Source of the DNA: Nocardia sp. NBC_00403
Lineage (GTDB): Bacteria > Actinomycetota > Actinomycetes > Mycobacteriales > Mycobacteriaceae
Assembly: GCF_036046055.1 (NCBI RefSeq)
Contig: NZ_CP107939.1
Location: forward strand, 682,001 to 746,000
Reading direction: 5' to 3'
Length of the DNA: 64,000 bases
The position numbers and the translations under genes were made by a program. Under the pieces are notes generated by a model. It saw nothing but the letters and a program-made list of their open reading frames with translations, did not search any database and was not told where the DNA came from. Of the stretch, positions 33,781 to 43,277 are shown piece by piece (the stretch's first letter is position 1; each line of letters starts with the position of its first letter).

Positions 33781-34368
33781 TCAGCAGGGTTCGATGACGG
33801 CCTCGAGATAGCCGGCGGATTGGTAGATGTAGTTATAGGCCCAGCGAGCGAGCGATAGGTGGGGGCGGGGGTCCAAGAAGAGGAGGTCTCCGTCCCAGCA
33901 CTTTTCGAGGATGTGGCGGGCTCGGGAGAGGTGGGGGGTGAAAGTTATGACGATGACTCGGCGCCAGTTCTCGGCGCGAGCCAGCGCGGCCAGTTCGCGG
34001 CCCTCACCTCGGGTGGTGCGAGGGGACGGGTCGAAGCAGATGACTTCGAAGCTGTAGCCGCCGTGGCAGATTCGGTTGATCAGGAGGCTGTTTTCGTAGG
34101 GGTCGGAGAAAAGGACTCGGGGCGCGTAGCCTTCGTGTGCCAGGCGCAGGGCCAGTTGTTCGCGGCCGTCGTGGGCGCCGCCGAGAACAAGGATGGCGTC
34201 GGCTTTTCCCGGCTGATCGGTGCGGGGGTCGACGTACACCGGCCAGAGCGCGGCAGTCAGGACGACGACGGCCGCGGCAAGACTCGACAGGAACCACAGT
34301 ATTCTTCGGCGGCGCACCCGGTCGATGGTAGCTGGGGTGTCGCGGACAAGAAGTTCGCAGGTCAGCAC
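33781..34368 (-). CDS. YdcF/DUF218-family membrane protein
   Basis: A 195-residue protein with one N-terminal membrane helix (ILWFLSSLAAAVVVLTAALW) and an extracytoplasmic YdcF-like domain: ADAILVLGGAHDGREQLALR and, later, RVIVITFTPHLSRARHILEK. The family includes proteins implicated in vancomycin resistance and envelope processes, without a settled activity; a conserved acidic and GG motif binds nucleotides or sugars in some. It is divergent from the UDP-glucose dehydrogenase gene. Start ATG 34368 is not certain, since a start at a later codon closer to the membrane helix would also work. Confidence 0.75.
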   Translation of the reverse strand: MLTCELLVRDTPATIDRVRRRRILWFLSSLAAAVVVLTAALWPVYVDPRTDQPGKADAILVLGGAHDGREQLALRLAHEGYAPRVLFSDPYENSLLINRICHGGYSFEVICFDPSPRTTRGEGRELAALARAENWRRVIVITFTPHLSRARHILEKCWDGDLLFLDPRPHLSLARWAYNYIYQSAGYLEAVIEPC

Positions 34369-34466
34369 GATATTCGGGATTCATGTCGCCACCTGTACAC
34401 CTGCTGTTGCCGCGACTCTTGCCTCGCTGACGTGGCGTGGCCATTGGCGAGGCCTATCAATCGATC

Positions 34467-35789
34467 ATGCGATGCACAGTCTTCGGAACCGGGTACCTCG
34501 GGGCCACGCACGCAGCGTGCATGGCCGAACTCGGGCATGACGTGATCGGGGTGGACGTCGACCCCGGCAAGGTCGCGAAGCTGTCCGACGGGGTCGTGCC
34601 GTTCTATGAGCCGGGCCTGGAGGAGGTGTTGCGGCGGAATCTGGATGCAGGCAGGCTGCGTTTCACCACCTCCTACGCGGAAGCGGCGGCGCACGCGGAC
34701 ATGCATTTCCTCGGCGTCGGGACACCGCAGAAGAAGGGTGAGTACGCCGCCGACCTGAAATACGTTCACGCCGTCGTCGATACGCTCGCACCGATGCTGG
34801 AGCGACCCTCGGTGATCATCGGAAAGTCAACGGTGCCGGTAGGGACCGCGACGGCATTGGGCGCGCGGGCCCGCAAGCTCACCGACACCGCGGTCGAGGT
34901 GGCCTGGAATCCGGAGTTCCTACGCGAGGGCTTCGCGGTGAAGGACACGCTACGCCCGGACCGGCTGGTGCTCGGGGTCGATAACCAGCGCGACGCCGCG
35001 GCCTGGGTCGAGGACCTGGTGCGGGAAATCTACGCCGATCTGATCGCGGCCGATGTGCCGTTCCTGCTGACCGATCTGGCCACCGCCGAGCTGGTCAAAG
35101 TGTCGGCGAATGCCTTTCTCGCGACAAAGATTTCATTCATCAACGCGGTCTCGGAAGTCTGCGAGGCGACCGGCGCCGATGTGACCGTGCTCGCCGACGC
35201 GCTCGGCTACGACGCCCGCATCGGCCGCCGATTCCTCAATGCCGGACTAGGTTTCGGTGGCGGCTGTCTGCCGAAGGACATTCGCGCGTTCATGGCCCGC
35301 GCCGGTGAGCTCGGCGCCGATCATGCCGTCGCCTTCCTCCGCGAGGTCGACAACATCAATATGCGCCGACGCACCAAGATGGTGGACATGGCCGCGCGGG
35401 CCTGCGGCGGTTCGCTACTCGGCGCCAATGTGGCGGTGCTCGGCGCGGCGTTCAAACCCGAATCCGACGACGTGCGCGACTCCCCCGCATTGAATGTGGC
35501 GGGCATGATCCAGCTGCACGGCGCGGTGGTCACAGTGTATGACCCCAAGGCACTGGAGAATTCGCGACGCGTATTCCCCACGCTGAACTACGCGACCTCG
35601 GTCGCCGAGGCATGCGAGCGCGCCGATGTGGTGCTCGTCCTCACCGAATGGGATGAGTTCGTCGCATTGCGACCGCAGGATCTGGACCCGGTGGTCCGCG
35701 GGCGCTCGATCATCGACGGCAGGAACTGTCTCAATCGTGCCACCTGGAGAGCCGCCGGATGGGTGTACGCCGGTCTCGGCACACCGTAG
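34467..35789 (+). CDS. udgA: UDP-glucose 6-dehydrogenase
   Basis: A 440-residue enzyme oxidising UDP-glucose (or a related UDP-sugar) twice to UDP-glucuronate, using NAD. Visible: Rossmann VFGTGYLGATHAACM (5-19), VGTPQKKGEYAADL, KSTVPVGTAT, and the catalytic loop GFGGGCLPKD with Cys267. The C-terminal UDP-binding domain contains GAAFKPESDDVRDSPA. I start at ATG 34467 (MRCTVFG), although no clear ribosome site precedes it; the upstream Met at 34437 would add an unnatural leader. In M. tuberculosis udgA (Rv0322) is next to dcd; here about 7 kb lies between. Confidence 0.9.
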   Translation: MRCTVFGTGYLGATHAACMAELGHDVIGVDVDPGKVAKLSDGVVPFYEPGLEEVLRRNLDAGRLRFTTSYAEAAAHADMHFLGVGTPQKKGEYAADLKYVHAVVDTLAPMLERPSVIIGKSTVPVGTATALGARARKLTDTAVEVAWNPEFLREGFAVKDTLRPDRLVLGVDNQRDAAAWVEDLVREIYADLIAADVPFLLTDLATAELVKVSANAFLATKISFINAVSEVCEATGADVTVLADALGYDARIGRRFLNAGLGFGGGCLPKDIRAFMARAGELGADHAVAFLREVDNINMRRRTKMVDMAARACGGSLLGANVAVLGAAFKPESDDVRDSPALNVAGMIQLHGAVVTVYDPKALENSRRVFPTLNYATSVAEACERADVVLVLTEWDEFVALRPQDLDPVVRGRSIIDGRNCLNRATWRAAGWVYAGLGTP

Positions 35790-35941
35790 AGTTGCCTGGC
35801 GAGGCGGGAGCGACTGTCGGACAACCAGTCCTGCCTTAGGCATTGCCGATCGTCGGCGGTAGGGTCGGCATGAGCGGCCTATCCACCGGCGGGCGGCACA
35901 AGGCTCGCATGTCGTGGAGTGTGAAACGAGATGGGTAGCTG

Positions 35942-37270
35942 ATGAGTTCGGTTCTGGGAGTTTCGGTGGGGGCCGGCGCAGTCCGTATGGCGCGGCCGCA
36001 CGCCGCAAGCCCTCACGGACACATCGCGCCACACTCGTTCGACCTGCAGTCCATCCCGGTCGGCGAGTATCAGGTGGAAGAGCTGGCCGCCGAGGCGATC
36101 GGCGTGACGCTGGAGGCGACCCCGGGTATCGAAGCCACCGCAATCGCCTACCGCAGCGAACAGCACGCCAGGGCGATCCGCGCATCCATGGCCCGTCAGC
36201 AGCTCACCAATTACGAACTCGTGCCCGAGATCATCGCCGCGCTCGAATTCGCCCACTCCACCGGCGATATTCGCGGCATCTCCTCGCTGGTGGTCTACGA
36301 TCTCGGCAGCTCGGGACTTTCGGTCAGCGTCGTCGATGCCCAGACCCGTGAGGTCCGCCACAGCGAACGCACCAGCGATATCAGCGGCGACTACCTCGAC
36401 TCACTCATCCGCGAGCAGCAGATCGCCTCGGGCCGGATCGCGCACCCTGCGGATCCGGCGGGCTTGGCCGCACTCGACGCGCTATGTCGCGAGGCCAAGG
36501 AACAGCTGTCCTCGAACACCGCTGTCGCCCTGCCGAGCGAACAGGGTCTGGTGCTGCTGGCCCAGGAAAACTTCGAATCGCTGATCATGCTGGCGATCGA
36601 ATCGTCGGCGCGGATGGCGCGCGATGTGATCGTGCGGTCCGATCGCCCGGTACACGGTGTGCTGCTGATCGGTGGTTGCGCGCGAATTCCGCTGATAGCC
36701 AAGGTGCTCGAGCGGTGGATGGGTGTGCCGGTGATCGTGCCGGACAGCCCGGAAACGGTGATCACCCGCGGGGCGGCACTGCTGGCCCGTCCGGTCCGTC
36801 CGATCCGGGCTTCCACTCCACCCGGCAGGATGCTCGATGACGATGAGCTGTCGCCCGCCTGGTTATCCGCGCCGCCCAAGCGTCGTCGTAAGCGTGAGAT
36901 CAACGGCGCGGTCCTGACCGTCAGCGCGCTGGCGGTTGTCGCCGCGATCGGTCTCGGACTGGGTTACGGACCGCAGGTGCTCGAACGCGATTCGCAGAGC
37001 AGCGAGCGGCCCACCTCGGTCTCCCCGACCAGCGCGCCGCGCACCACCACGCTCGATCCACAGATCGCGGTCGCCCCTGGCACGACGACCGAGACCGAGG
37101 AATCGGTCGCCGTACCGCCACCGCGACGGCAGACGACAACGACGCCACCGACCACGACGCAGGGCCCGAATACGATTGTCGTGCCGGGGCTTCCGCCGAT
37201 CGTGGTGCCGACAATTCCGACCGAGGTCTTCCCGTTCCCGCCGCCACCGCCGCCACCGCCACCGCGGTAA
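35942..37270 (+). CDS. Membrane-anchored Hsp70-like (ASKHA) protein, third copy
   Basis: A 442-residue protein of the same build as the gene at 14476 but compact. Phosphate-1 GVSVGAGAVRMA is at residue 6, phosphate-2 VYDLGSSGLSVSVV at 118-131, connecting helix REAKEQLSS at 183-191 and adenosine motif LLIGGCARIP at 241-250. The first lobe is shortened. A basic stretch (PPKRRRKRE) leads into a membrane helix (AVLTVSALAVVAAIGLGLGY, about 323-342) and a Thr/Pro-rich outer tail ending in a run of prolines. No peptide-binding domain. It stands 150 bp after udgA and converges on the YibE/F gene. Confidence 0.8.
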   Translation: MSSVLGVSVGAGAVRMARPHAASPHGHIAPHSFDLQSIPVGEYQVEELAAEAIGVTLEATPGIEATAIAYRSEQHARAIRASMARQQLTNYELVPEIIAALEFAHSTGDIRGISSLVVYDLGSSGLSVSVVDAQTREVRHSERTSDISGDYLDSLIREQQIASGRIAHPADPAGLAALDALCREAKEQLSSNTAVALPSEQGLVLLAQENFESLIMLAIESSARMARDVIVRSDRPVHGVLLIGGCARIPLIAKVLERWMGVPVIVPDSPETVITRGAALLARPVRPIRASTPPGRMLDDDELSPAWLSAPPKRRRKREINGAVLTVSALAVVAAIGLGLGYGPQVLERDSQSSERPTSVSPTSAPRTTTLDPQIAVAPGTTTETEESVAVPPPRRQTTTTPPTTTQGPNTIVVPGLPPIVVPTIPTEVFPFPPPPPPPPPR

Positions 37271-37285
37271 CCGGCGAGCCCACCC

Positions 37286-38566
37286 TCAGTTCTTCGCGTG
37301 CCGCGCACGACGCGCAGGCGCGGACGGCGCCTGCTGCTTGCCGCCGAACGGGCGCGCGAGCATGACCGCGATTGCGGTCGTCAGCGGAACCGACAGCGCG
37401 AGCGCGATGCCGCCGACCGCCGAGCGCGCGATCTCGATGGCCACCGCGTCGCCGGTCAGCACATCGCGGATGGAGCGGCCCGCGACGCTGAACAGCAGCA
37501 ACAACGGCAGCGCACCACCGGCGTAGGCGAGCACCAGGGTGTAGACGGTGCTGGCGATGTGGTCGCGGCCCACTCGCATCGCGGCAGCGAAAACCTCGCG
37601 GCGCGAGGCCGATTCGTCGAGGGCGGCCAGCTCGAACGCGGCGGAGGCCTGGGTGATGGTGACATCGTTGAGCACACCGAGCGAGCCGATGATGAAGCCC
37701 GCCAACAGCAGCCCGGTAATGCTGACGTGCTGAATGTAGGTGGCGACGTTGGTGTTCTGTTCCTCCGACAGCCCGGTCAGGTGCGTCGTCTCGATCGCGA
37801 CCCAGGACAGCACCGCGGCGAGCACCATCGATGTCAGTGTGCCGAGCAGCGCCGAACTGGTCCGCAGGTTCACCCCGTGTGCGAGATACAGCACGGCATA
37901 GAGAATTAGCGCCCCCGAGACAAGCGCGACGGGGATCGCGGGTTTTCCGTCCAGCAGCGCAGGCAACAGGAACCCCACCAGCACGGCGAAGGCGAATATC
38001 AGTCCGAGCAGCGCGCGCAGCCCGCGCCAGCGCGCCACCACCACGATCACCACCACGAAGGCCAGCACGATCAGCAGCAACGGCAGCCCGCGCGAGTAGT
38101 CCTCGAAGGAGTACATCGGCGTGCCGTTCGGATCGGTCTGCCGGACCAGTCGGATGTGGTCACCGGCGCGCAGGTCGGGTTGTCCTGGGCCCGGCGCGAT
38201 TTCGAGCAGCGTGTGATTGCCCTTGTGCGGCCCGGAATCGATGGTGATCAGACTGCGCTGGCAGGTGTAGGCGTTGTTGCGTGGTACTTCCGGCTTGTCG
38301 ACGAAGACCTTACCGATCGAGGAGCTGCCGCACGCGCCGACGTCCTGTAGCACCACCGTTCCGGCCTCGGTCTCCACCGCGCCGCCGCCCGCACTCTGCA
38401 TCGGCAGCGGGATGTCGACGTGCTGGGCGCTCGGCCACAGGACGATCGCGGCGATCACGACCAGCACACCGATGGCGGTGAGTAGCCCGATCACGACGCG
38501 GGCGGCGTTGGTGCCGATCGCGATCGGTTCGGAATGGTCGTGGTGGTGGTGATGGTGGTCGGTCAT
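37286..38566 (-). CDS. YibE/F-family permease with His-rich N-terminus
   Basis: A 426-residue membrane protein. The first 12 residues are MTDHHHHHHDHS, a likely metal-binding sequence. After one helix (VVIGLLTAIGVLVVIAAIVL) comes an outer domain with two cysteines, then the YibE/F core of about seven helices, with GHxSNDVTITQASAAFELA-type signature visible as LNDVTITQASAAFELA. YibE/F proteins are thought to be permeases; the substrate is not established. The histidines suggest zinc or another metal. It converges on the Hsp70-like gene with 15 bp between. Confidence 0.8.
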   Translation of the reverse strand: MTDHHHHHHDHSEPIAIGTNAARVVIGLLTAIGVLVVIAAIVLWPSAQHVDIPLPMQSAGGGAVETEAGTVVLQDVGACGSSSIGKVFVDKPEVPRNNAYTCQRSLITIDSGPHKGNHTLLEIAPGPGQPDLRAGDHIRLVRQTDPNGTPMYSFEDYSRGLPLLLIVLAFVVVIVVVARWRGLRALLGLIFAFAVLVGFLLPALLDGKPAIPVALVSGALILYAVLYLAHGVNLRTSSALLGTLTSMVLAAVLSWVAIETTHLTGLSEEQNTNVATYIQHVSITGLLLAGFIIGSLGVLNDVTITQASAAFELAALDESASRREVFAAAMRVGRDHIASTVYTLVLAYAGGALPLLLLFSVAGRSIRDVLTGDAVAIEIARSAVGGIALALSVPLTTAIAVMLARPFGGKQQAPSAPARRARHAKN

Positions 38567-39002
38567 GACACCGCCGTGCGCTGTGGCGACGGTGCGCTTG
38601 CTGCGCTCACTTACCGGGCTCCTGCCTGTCGGACGTGTGCTTGTCCGGTGCCGAGCTTAAAGGATTTCATTTTCAAGTCTGCGCAACGGACCGGAGCGGC
38701 GTTCGAGGCGAAATCCGGAACGGAGAAAGTGGGAGGGGGCGGCGGAGAGCAGGGGGATGTCTCCGCCGCCCGCGAGCTGGCGCCCAGGGGGGTAGGCGGC
38801 CGAACTCGAGGTCGGATCGTCCAGGGGGGGTAGACAACCCGACCGGGCACTCTAAAGTGCCAAGAGCCACTGTACACAAAAGGTCTTCTTTTGCGCTAGC
38901 TAGTCTTGAAAACTCGCCAATATCCATACGGTGAGTCGGTTTTTTACCGCGTAAGCGGGGCGGTTTGGTTGCCCCGAACACGCTGGGTCCCTAATCAGCC
39001 AC
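38567..39002. promoter_or_regulatory. AT-richer regulatory region upstream of YibE/F gene
   Basis: No gene is supported. Three signals lie on the way into the YibE/F gene: an imperfect 22-bp palindrome CTTAAAGG..TTTTCAAG (38656-38677), a 16-bp inverted repeat GGCACT-CTAA-AGTGCC (38846-38861), and a GC hairpin CGGGGC/GCCCCG (38956-38976) that may end aspC. The stretch 38860-38950 is unusually AT-rich for this genome. Confidence 0.4.
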
Positions 39003-40250
39003 TCACTGACGGTAGCTGGACAGGAAATTGCCGAAGCGCTCGATGGCCACCGCAAGATCCCGAGCCCACGGCAGCGTGACGATCCGCAGATGATCGTGAT
39101 CGGGCCAGTTGAAGCCGGTGCCCTGCACCATCAGGATCTTCTCCTGCAACAACAGATCCAAGATCAGCTTCGAATCATCTTGGATCTCATAGACGTTCGG
39201 ATCCAGCCGCGGGAACGCGTACAGCGCACCCTTCGGTTTCACACACGAGACGCCCGGGATCATATTGAGCCGCTCCCACGCGACATCACGCTGCTCGAGC
39301 AACCGCCCGCCGGGCAGGATCAAATCCTCGATGCTCTGGTGTCCCCCGAGCGCCACCTGAATCGCATGCTGTGCAGGCACATTCGGACACAGCCGCGTCG
39401 AGGCGAGCAGGTCGATGCCCTCCAGGAAGCCCGCGGCATGCTCCTTCGGCCCGGTGATCGCCAGCCAGCCCGACCGGTAGCCCGCGACCCGGTAGGCCTT
39501 GGACAATCCGTTGAACGTCAGACACAGCAGGTCGGGCGCGAGCGTCGCCAGCGAAATGTGCTTGGCGTCGTCGTAGAGAATCTTGTCGTAGATCTCGTCG
39601 GCGAGCAGCAGCAGCCGATGCTTACGCGCGATATCGACCAGCTGCTGCAAAACCTCGGCGGAGTACACCGCGCCGGTCGGGTTGTTCGGGTTGATCACCA
39701 ACAGGGCCTTGGTCTTGTCGGTGATCTTCGACTCGATATCGGCGATATCGGGCTGCCAGCCGTTGGACTCGTCACACAGGTAATGCACCGGGGTGCCACC
39801 GGCGAGGCTGGTCATCGCCGTCCACAGCGGATAGTCGGGCGCCGGGATCAGCACCTCGTCGCCATTGTCGAGCAGCGCCTGCATGGTGATGGTGATCAGC
39901 TCGGAGACGCCGTTGCCGAGATACACGTCGTCGACATCGAGCTCGGGGAAGCCCGCGACCAGCTCGTAGCGGGTGACGATGGCGCGCCGCGCCGACAGGA
40001 TGCCCTTCGATTCCGAATAGCCCTGGGCATACGGCAGCGCGGCGATGATGTCACGCATGATCACATCGGGAGCCTCGAACCCGAACGGGGCGGGATTGCC
40101 GATATTGAGTTTGAGGATCCGGTGACCCTCCGCCTCGAGCCGTGCCGCGTGCGCATGTACCGGACCACGAATTTCGTAGAGAACGTCCTGCAGCTTTGTC
40201 GACTGTTCCAGAACGCGCGGCGGATGATGCGGTAGATGACTCGGGCTCAC
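39003..40250 (-). CDS. aspC: PLP-dependent aminotransferase, AspC/AlaA type
   Basis: A 415-residue class I aminotransferase, very close in reading to M. tuberculosis Rv0337c (RVLEQSTKLQDVLYEIRGPV, HAARLEAEGHRILKLNIGNP). It transfers amino groups between alanine or aspartate and 2-oxoglutarate. The PLP lysine is in NGLSKAYRVAGYRSGW; substrate arginine contacts and the INPNNPTGAVYS strand are present. The N-terminal start is uncertain: I use GTG 40250 (VSPSHLPHH), since the ORF upstream to 40331 overlaps with poor codon quality. Next gene on the same strand is YibE/F, 430 bp away. Confidence 0.87.
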   Translation of the reverse strand: MSPSHLPHHPPRVLEQSTKLQDVLYEIRGPVHAHAARLEAEGHRILKLNIGNPAPFGFEAPDVIMRDIIAALPYAQGYSESKGILSARRAIVTRYELVAGFPELDVDDVYLGNGVSELITITMQALLDNGDEVLIPAPDYPLWTAMTSLAGGTPVHYLCDESNGWQPDIADIESKITDKTKALLVINPNNPTGAVYSAEVLQQLVDIARKHRLLLLADEIYDKILYDDAKHISLATLAPDLLCLTFNGLSKAYRVAGYRSGWLAITGPKEHAAGFLEGIDLLASTRLCPNVPAQHAIQVALGGHQSIEDLILPGGRLLEQRDVAWERLNMIPGVSCVKPKGALYAFPRLDPNVYEIQDDSKLILDLLLQEKILMVQGTGFNWPDHDHLRIVTLPWARDLAVAIERFGNFLSSYRQ

Positions 40251-40366
40251 CTGTCCAATGGTGCCATCCCGCCGCAAGCACTTATCGGCCTTATCGGCGC
40301 GAGGAGACCTGCGCCACTGCCAACCCCGCACGCGCAGGGCTGCGGGAGAAGACCGAGGTCGCGGGC

Positions 40367-41761
40367 TCAGGCCGACGAATTGCCCGGCGGAATGCCTTTG
40401 GCCGCGGTGATGCCGCAGAATTCCTCGATGCGTTCGTCGAGGAACCGCGCCTCCACCGCATCGCGGAAGGCGGGACCGGCGATGCGGCGCCGTACACCGG
40501 TGAGTCGCTCCTCCAATTGGGCGATGCGCTTGTCCTCGGCCAAACCGAGCACCGGATGCAGGGCCTCGGCCGCACCGTCCAGGCTGCCGTTGATCAGGTG
40601 CGCCGCGGCGCTGTCCACCCGGGCCAGGGATTCGGCGCCGTAGGAGCGCTGCTCGGTCGGACCGTTCGCATACAGCTCGATGGTTCGCTCGGTGGCGGCT
40701 AATGCGGGGGCCGCCTGGCCGAGGTGGATATAGGTGGCGCCCGCGTAGTAGCTGGCCTTCGCCTCGTTGAAGCCGAATACGCCGCCGATCTCATCGTGCA
40801 ACGTGTCGGTCTCGCCGGTCTCGCGCGCATCGTCCGCGGCGCGGATGCACCGATCGGTGTCGGCGGCACTGCCGAGGCGAGACCAGATCCTGGCCTCGAT
40901 ATTGAGCAGGCGCACCCGCGCGGTGGCCGACTCCGCGAACTCCTGCCCGCTCTGCGCGAGCAGCACCGCGCGGCGCGGCCGCTCCGACCAGTATTCGATG
41001 AGCGCGTGCATGCCGCGGGTCCAGGCACGCAACCCGTTGTGGCCGCACAGTTCCGAATAGGCCCATGCGGCTCTGGCCTGTTCACCGGCCGCGTCGTAGT
41101 AGCCGAGGTCGGTGCTCGCGTTGGCGAGCAGACCAGAGAGAGTGCCTGCCAACAGATATAGGTGACTGGTGTCGGCGGGCCGCTGATGTCCCTCCAGTAG
41201 TCGGTACACCCGGCGACGCACCCGCAGCATCTCCACCATCATCGGAACCGGCGGAATGTGCACATAGTCGTTCGCGATGCGCGTGACATCGGCATCGAGC
41301 TGTTCCAAAGTGGTTGCACCCACATTGGTGCTCTCGGCCTGGCCGGCGTGCTCGCTGGCCTCATGGGCAGCCGCCATGATCAGATCCCTCTCCGAAATCG
41401 CCGCTAACGCATCACCTCTCATCGCACCGGCATCTATGAGAGCCAGCAGGTCCGCGTCGCTCGAATAATTGGCGCGCGCCGCGGCGTCGGCATGCGCATC
41501 GAATCCTGGCGCGGCAGCACGATCAACAAGGGGTTGATCGATCAGCGCCGCAAACCTCGCCCGCACAACATCGTCGGACCTGGCCAGGGACGTATCGAGA
41601 GCGGCTTGATTGATCGGACGTGGGTGTACCCGGGCGCCGCCGGCCTCCCACTTCGACACCAGGCGTTCGTGCACACCCAGATGCGCCGCGAACTCCCGGA
41701 GACTCATCCGCTTGGCATCGCGAAGGGCACGGGCCTCTTTACCTGACCACTGCCGGACCAC
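40367..41761 (-). CDS. XRE-type regulator with helical-repeat domain
   Basis: A 464-residue protein. An XRE helix-turn-helix occupies residues 5-40 (EARALRDAKRMSLREFAAHL, VHERLVSKWEAGG). The rest is a long helical region resembling TPR repeats (TLSGLLANASTDLGYYDAAG, ARAAWAYSELCGHNGLRAWT). This plan is common in actinomycetes for regulators that sit beside a small partner gene. GTG 41761 is the better start, with AAGGGA upstream; ATG 41785 would add eight residues. Divergent from the 151-residue gene at 41970, a likely target or partner. Confidence 0.82.
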   Translation of the reverse strand: MVRQWSGKEARALRDAKRMSLREFAAHLGVHERLVSKWEAGGARVHPRPINQAALDTSLARSDDVVRARFAALIDQPLVDRAAAPGFDAHADAAARANYSSDADLLALIDAGAMRGDALAAISERDLIMAAAHEASEHAGQAESTNVGATTLEQLDADVTRIANDYVHIPPVPMMVEMLRVRRRVYRLLEGHQRPADTSHLYLLAGTLSGLLANASTDLGYYDAAGEQARAAWAYSELCGHNGLRAWTRGMHALIEYWSERPRRAVLLAQSGQEFAESATARVRLLNIEARIWSRLGSAADTDRCIRAADDARETGETDTLHDEIGGVFGFNEAKASYYAGATYIHLGQAAPALAATERTIELYANGPTEQRSYGAESLARVDSAAAHLINGSLDGAAEALHPVLGLAEDKRIAQLEERLTGVRRRIAGPAFRDAVEARFLDERIEEFCGITAAKGIPPGNSSA

Positions 41762-41969
41762 GATGTCATCCCTTCGAACGAACAACTCCTATCCAGGGTA
41801 CGAGGGGTTTGTGAGTGCGGCCACAGTCAAAGGCAATTCGCTATCAGGCAAGGCAATCGGCGCAGGGGGCAGTCGCGTGAGGGGCAGCGGAATGGCAGTG
41901 GAAGGCGGGCGCGCGGGCAATACCGAACCGCCGCCGTTGCCGCGACCCTTGAAGCAGGAGGCGAGGAGT

Positions 41970-42425
41970 ATGGCCGTGAACGTGGACAGGATCAGAACAG
42001 TCGACGATTGGGTGGCCTACTACCGGCACGAGTTCGGGCTACCGGTCAGCGAGCGAGGCGGGTTCGTGATGCTGCCGATTACCGGTCGAGTGTGTGTCGT
42101 ACATCTGCCGACCGCCAGGGCCGAAAAGGTCATGGCGGCTTTGGAACAGCAGGGGACGAGGGGCCCCATGCTGGCCAGGCAGATCCGATGGAGCTTCCTT
42201 GCCGAGCCGGACAGCCGGCCGGGGACACAGGTATTGGAGGTGTTGAACCGTCTCGACATAGGCATACCTGCCATCGGCAGCGCCGTGATGTTGCCGACCG
42301 GACTCGGCCGCTGGACCCGGGAAGGGTGCTTCTGGGTCAGCCTGCCGAATCGGGGCGACACGCTCCCACCGCTTTCCGTCATCATCACGACGGCACTCGC
42401 GGTCGGAGCGGGCGGCGGGGATTGA
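41970..42425 (+). CDS. Small conserved protein paired with XRE regulator
   Basis: A 151-residue soluble protein starting at ATG 41970 behind GGAGGCGAGG. It contains WVAYYRHEFGLPVSE and FVMLPITGRVCVVHLP, then a second half of similar flavour (GIPAIGSAVMLPTG), suggesting two related alpha/beta units. I do not recognise a characterised family. Divergent from the XRE regulator with a 208-bp shared promoter, an arrangement that recurs in Nocardia-type genomes as I recall. No signal peptide, membrane helix or catalytic motif is visible. Confidence 0.65.
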   Translation: MAVNVDRIRTVDDWVAYYRHEFGLPVSERGGFVMLPITGRVCVVHLPTARAEKVMAALEQQGTRGPMLARQIRWSFLAEPDSRPGTQVLEVLNRLDIGIPAIGSAVMLPTGLGRWTREGCFWVSLPNRGDTLPPLSVIITTALAVGAGGGD

Positions 42426-42639
42426 TTTGCGTCATCAATCCCCGCTGGCGCCGGCGCCGACCCCGAGCCGGGCCCACCCCTATTTCCGGCAGTCGACAGG
42501 GGTGGACCCGGCCCTGGGGCCGTGACATCGAAGTACGAGCCGTGACATCCGCGGCGGAATCCGGCTGGAGCCGAAGGCATTCGGCTTCGACCAGGGCGCA
42601 ATGCTCGGCGACGCATCGAGGAAGGCTCGCCGAGCAGCC

Positions 42640-43212
42640 CTAGGTCGGCAGCGGGAAGTTCAGGTAGGACTTCGACGGTGTCGGACCGCGCTGACCCTGA
42701 TATTTCGACCCGGTGCTTGCACTGCCATACGGGTTTTCGGCCGGGCTCGTCAGCCGGAGCAGGCACAGCTGACCGATTTTCATGCCGGGCCACAGCGTGA
42801 TCGGCAGGTTCGCCACGTTGGACAGCTCGAGGGTGATGTGGCCGCTGAAACCCGGATCGATGAAGCCCGCCGTCGAATGCGTCAACAGACCGAGCCTGCC
42901 GAGGCTCGACTTGCCTTCCAGTCGTCCGGCCAGGTCGTCGGGCAGCGTGCACACCTCGAGGGTGGAGCCGAGTACGAACTCACCCGGGTGCAGCACGAAC
43001 GGCTCGCCCTCGCCGGGCTCGACCAGGCTGGTCAGCTCATCCTGCCGCTGCGCCGGGTCGATATGGGTGTAGCGGGTGTTATCGAACACTCGGAACATCC
43101 GATCCAGTCGCACGTCGATACTCGACGGCTGGATCAGGGTTTCCAGGAGCGGCTCGACGCCGAGACGCCCAGCGGCGATCTCCGCACGGATGTCACGATC
43201 GGAAAGCAGCAC
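42640..43212 (-). CDS. dcd: dCTP deaminase (bifunctional dCTP deaminase/dUTPase type)
   Basis: A 190-residue trimeric enzyme of pyrimidine metabolism, the exact mycobacterial length. Signatures: [48 protein letters not shown] and the catalytic [20 protein letters not shown], where Glu in the last segment is the general base. The C-terminal [15 protein letters not shown] closes the active site. M. tuberculosis Dcd (Rv0321) both deaminates dCTP and cleaves dUTP to dUMP; this close reading predicts the same. Start ATG 43212. Confidence 0.93.
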   Translation of the reverse strand: MLLSDRDIRAEIAAGRLGVEPLLETLIQPSSIDVRLDRMFRVFDNTRYTHIDPAQRQDELTSLVEPGEGEPFVLHPGEFVLGSTLEVCTLPDDLAGRLEGKSSLGRLGLLTHSTAGFIDPGFSGHITLELSNVANLPITLWPGMKIGQLCLLRLTSPAENPYGSASTGSKYQGQRGPTPSKSYLNFPLPT

Positions 43213-43277
43213 GCGACGAGACTACTGCCTGCCCGATAGGGCCTGTCGGCGTGGCATCCGGCTTCGGTGTTGTCGAG

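Noticed and set aside
38846..38861. GGCACT-N4-AGTGCC palindrome as a CIRCE (HrcA) element
   Set aside because: CIRCE has a 9-bp spacer and longer conserved arms; here the spacer is 4 bp and no chaperonin gene follows.
38673..38981. 102-codon minus-strand ORF upstream of YibE/F
   Set aside because: First 30 codons look plausible (MDIGEFSRLASAKEDLLCTV) but the rest is Pro/Arg noise and it covers the promoter signals.
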